NCBI GenBank assembly: GCA_020850915.1
Contig: JADZDV010000062.1
Location: forward strand, 1-8,259
Direction: 5' to 3'
Length of the DNA: 8,259 bases
Source of the DNA: Chloroflexota bacterium
GTDB taxonomy: Bacteria; Chloroflexota; UBA6077; JADZDV01
The notes beneath the pieces are model-generated. The model searched no databases. It was not told the origin of the DNA and saw only the letters and a list, made by a program, of their open reading frames with translations. Both the position numbers and the translations under genes were made by a program. This document shows positions 6,492 through 8,259 of this stretch, in pieces (the stretch's first letter is position 1; every line of letters starts with the position of its first letter).

Positions 6492-7733
6492 TCACGTCCG
6501 ACGGGCGAGCAGGACGATCGCGCCAGCGATGGCGTGGGAGGCGGCGGCGACGAGGACGGCGCCGCTGAGAGAGCCGCTCACGTCGAGCAGGGCGCCGGCG
6601 GCCACGGGGGCCAGCATGCCGCCAATCATGCGGCACATGTTGTTGAAGCCCATCACCGAGCCTAGCGCGCCGGGGTACCGCGCGGTCACACGGTCGCCCA
6701 CCCAGGCCAGCACTACGCCGTCCACGGCCCACTTGCCAGTCAGGCCGAACAGAAGGATGGCCGCTACGATCAGCACCTCCTGGTGGACCAACGCCAGCGC
6801 CACGAGCGAGAGGGCGGCCAGAATGAAGCACCAGAAGCTGAGCCGCCAGCGGCCGACCCGGTCAGAGAGGCGTCCGCAGACCAGCCCGGCCGGGAAGCCG
6901 ACAAAGCTGAAGAGCGAGGTGTAGAACGCGGCCTGCCCCAGCGGCAGGCCGCGCTCGGCGTTCAGAAAGCTGGGCGCCCAGGTGGCTACGACCGTGAAGC
7001 CGAAGTTCGTGAACAGCCCAATCACGAACAGCATCCAGAGCGAGGTGTCGCGCAGGGCCATGCCGAAGCCGCCCGCCTGGCCGGCGCCCAGCCGCTGCCC
7101 GCCCCGCAGGACGAGCTGGAAGAGGACGGCCAGCACCAGCGTCCCGCCGGCGAGCACCAGGAACGGGAAGCGCCAGTTGTGACCCAGGACGGCGAGGGGA
7201 ACGGCGACTGCCAGGCCCACGCCGGTGCCGAGCGCCATCCCGCCGGTCAGGGCGGCGGAGCTGACGCCGCGCTGCTTTGGCGGCACGGTGCTCACCGTGA
7301 TGCCGAAGGCGGCGGGGTAGAAGACGCCGCTGCCGGCCCGGTAGAGCACGCCGAACAGGATCAGCAGCACCAGCGAGGTCGTCAGGAACCAGATGCCGCT
7401 CAGCGCCAGCGTGCAGAGCAGGGTCATCACGACGAGAATGCGCTTTGGGCCGAGACGGTCCGCGAGCAGGCCGCTGGGGACCTGCATCAACAGGTACGGG
7501 AGGTAGAAGATGCTGGTGATCAGGCCCGCCTGCGTGCCGGAGAGGTTGAAGTCCTCCCGGATGAGCGGCAGGAGCGGGTTGAACATGATGATCGCCGCGG
7601 TGAAGACGATCCAGCCGACGGCGAAGAGGCTGACCAGCGCGAAGCCATAGCGCGCGCTCGCGGTGGGCGCTGGCGGGCCGACCGGTGCGCTTGCGCCCAG
7701 CGCCGCGCCTTCTTCAACCGCCGTGGTTGTCAT
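6492..7733 (-). CDS. Major facilitator superfamily (MFS) transporter
   Basis: Seen: 413 residues from ATG at 7733 with GGGAG nine bases upstream. A soluble Ala/Pro-rich N-terminus of about 30 residues is followed by hydrophobic segments consistent with 12 transmembrane helices. MFS motif A, GLLADRLGPKR, is at 88-98 between helices 2 and 3, and its half-repeat counterpart GRLSDRVGRWR is at 287-297 between helices 8 and 9. YRAGSGVFYPAAF (131-143) matches the helix-4 region of anion/organic-acid type MFS carriers. Length is normal for the family. Known: such carriers sit in the inner membrane and move small solutes by proton or ion coupling. The substrate cannot be read from the sequence, and there are no catabolic genes nearby to suggest one. 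The gene is 77 bp downstream of the YhfC-type gene and 101 bp upstream of the cyclase gene, all on the minus strand, and may start from its own promoter. Confidence 0.93.
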   Translation of the reverse strand: MTTTAVEEGAALGASAPVGPPAPTASARYGFALVSLFAVGWIVFTAAIIMFNPLLPLIREDFNLSGTQAGLITSIFYLPYLLMQVPSGLLADRLGPKRILVVMTLLCTLALSGIWFLTTSLVLLILFGVLYRAGSGVFYPAAFGITVSTVPPKQRGVSSAALTGGMALGTGVGLAVAVPLAVLGHNWRFPFLVLAGGTLVLAVLFQLVLRGGQRLGAGQAGGFGMALRDTSLWMLFVIGLFTNFGFTVVATWAPSFLNAERGLPLGQAAFYTSLFSFVGFPAGLVCGRLSDRVGRWRLSFWCFILAALSLVALALVHQEVLIVAAILLFGLTGKWAVDGVVLAWVGDRVTARYPGALGSVMGFNNMCRMIGGMLAPVAAGALLDVSGSLSGAVLVAAASHAIAGAIVLLARRT

Positions 7734-7742
7734 CGAGCGTCG

Positions 7743-7747
7743 CTCCC
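7743..7747 (-). promoter_or_regulatory. Ribosome binding site of the MFS gene (GGGAG)
   Basis: GGGAG on the minus strand lies nine bases before the ATG at 7733 and agrees with the chosen start. Confidence 0.55.
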
Positions 7748-7763
7748 GTCGTTGGGACGCTAC

Positions 7764-7792
7764 CTTCTACACCGGATCGAGCCCCGGCGCAA
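7764..7792 (-). promoter_or_regulatory. Candidate promoter for the MFS gene
   Basis: On the minus strand, TTGCGC (7792-7787, 4 of 6 to TTGACA), a 17-bp spacer and TAGAAG (7769-7764, 4 of 6 to TATAAT). Transcription would start near 7757, leaving a leader of about 24 bases. The -35 overlaps the hairpin at 7785-7798. The boxes are imperfect, so this is only a suggestion. Confidence 0.35.
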
Positions 7793-7810
7793 GCGCCGCG
7801 CGCGGATCGA
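7773..7810. repeat. Hairpin flanked by 8-bp direct repeats after the YhfC-type gene
   Basis: CGGATCGA occurs at 7773-7780 and 7803-7810. Between them CGGCGC (7785-7790), AA and GCGCCG (7793-7798) form a compact GC-rich hairpin. The second repeat abuts the stop of the YhfC-type gene. The hairpin could slow or end transcription of that gene, but no T tract follows it on the minus strand; it also overlaps the candidate MFS -35 box. Function is uncertain. Confidence 0.4.
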
Positions 7811-8259
7811 TCATCCGCTCGGCGCGGTCTTGAAGGCTCGGGCCAGCGCGAGGCCGGCCAGGCCGAAGAGGGTCAGAAGGGCGAAGCTCACGGGGAGCGC
7901 CAGCGAGTCGTTGGGGCCGAGGGCTTGTGGGAGGCCGACCCCCAGCAGGTCCACGGCCGTGTGAGCCAGGATCGCCAGCCAGAGGTAGCGCAGGGCGGCG
8001 CGGATGAAGACCTGTGCCACCAGGACAGACAGTCCAACGTGGACGGCGAGGGTGCAGACCCGCTCCCAGAGGCTCAGCAGTGGGATCCAGGCCGGCTGGG
8101 CGGCGATGGCGCCGAGCTGCCGCGTCGCGATGTCGCGCTGCTCCGGCGGCAGGCTGGTGATGCCGCCGCTGGCGAGGCTCAGGATCGTCAGGAGCTGGGT
8201 CAGTGCCAGGCCTGAGATCAACACCATCGACTCGACGCCGCCGTGGCCCAGGCCGTACA
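7811..8259 (-). CDS. YhfC family intramembrane protease, C-terminal part
   Basis: Seen: the frame runs in from the right edge and stops at TGA 7813-7811. The ATG at 8227 is probably internal: the ten codons before it read YGLGHGGVES, which looks like the conserved GxGHGGxE motif of the YhfC family (His at 8245-8243, Glu at 8233-8231). Counting from that Met, ERV and His63 lie in the helix LWERVCTLAVHVGLSVLV, and LAILAHTAVDLLG has His89 and Asp93. Hydrophobic segments near residues 1-20, 57-76, 80-99 and 109-131 suggest membrane helices. Known: YhfC proteins are classed as glutamic-type intramembrane proteases related to the CPBP group; substrates are largely unknown. Inferred: an integral membrane protease, active-site residues present in the part visible, N-terminus missing. 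It is upstream of the MFS gene on the same strand; a joint role cannot be shown. Confidence 0.8.
   Translation of the reverse strand, partial: YGLGHGGVESMVLISGLALTQLLTILSLASGGITSLPPEQRDIATRQLGAIAAQPAWIPLLSLWERVCTLAVHVGLSVLVAQVFIRAALRYLWLAILAHTAVDLLGVGLPQALGPNDSLALPVSFALLTLFGLAGLALARAFKTAPSG

Noticed and set aside
6783..7964. A 393-codon open frame on the plus strand opposite the MFS gene
   Set aside because: The translation is low-complexity, rich in Gln, Glu and Arg, and is the antisense of hydrophobic membrane helices. No motif and no ribosome binding site of note.
1..8259. CRISPR array, tRNA, insertion sequence or phage attachment site
   Set aside because: No regularly spaced repeats, cloverleaf-like segment, transposase or terminal inverted repeats were seen on either strand; a covariance-model scan was not possible here.

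Overview
The window is GC-rich DNA with four complete genes and two partial ones, closely packed, and strong Shine-Dalgarno sites before most starts. It looks like a chromosome or large contig of a high-GC bacterium. The very large zinc-ribbon/class III cyclase/AAA/TPR protein, the YhfC-family protease and the codon bias would suit a Chloroflexota (Thermomicrobia-like) or actinobacterial genome. No rRNA or other phylogenetic marker is present, so this placement is a guess.

Left part, plus strand (1-2192): the C-terminal end of a type I restriction endonuclease subunit (HsdR) runs in from the left edge. After a 58-bp gap comes a class II Fic-family protein with an intact catalytic motif, its own N-terminal inhibitory motif and a C-terminal winged helix. 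The gap is strikingly AT-rich and holds a perfect 13-bp inverted repeat over a credible -10 box, plus a third half-site that runs into the fic start codon. This is the most interesting local structure: it looks like an operator giving fic its own repressible promoter at the end of a restriction-modification locus. The fic gene is also visibly less GC-rich than its neighbours.

Right part, minus strand (2194-8259): reading right to left, there is the C-terminal part of a YhfC-type intramembrane protease, an MFS transporter, a 1204-residue cyclase/ATPase/TPR signalling protein and a small VOC (glyoxalase-fold) protein. Gaps are 77, 101 and 180 bp, so these are probably several transcription units rather than one tight operon. 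The VOC gene meets fic tail to tail with one base between the stop codons, which probably marks the edge of the restriction-defence locus.

No tRNA, rRNA, CRISPR array, insertion sequence or attachment site was recognised. No stretch over 300 bases lacks a gene. No wholly new system is visible; the points most worth following are the fic operator, the HsdR-Fic pairing and a single-residue loss in the second zinc ribbon of the cyclase protein.
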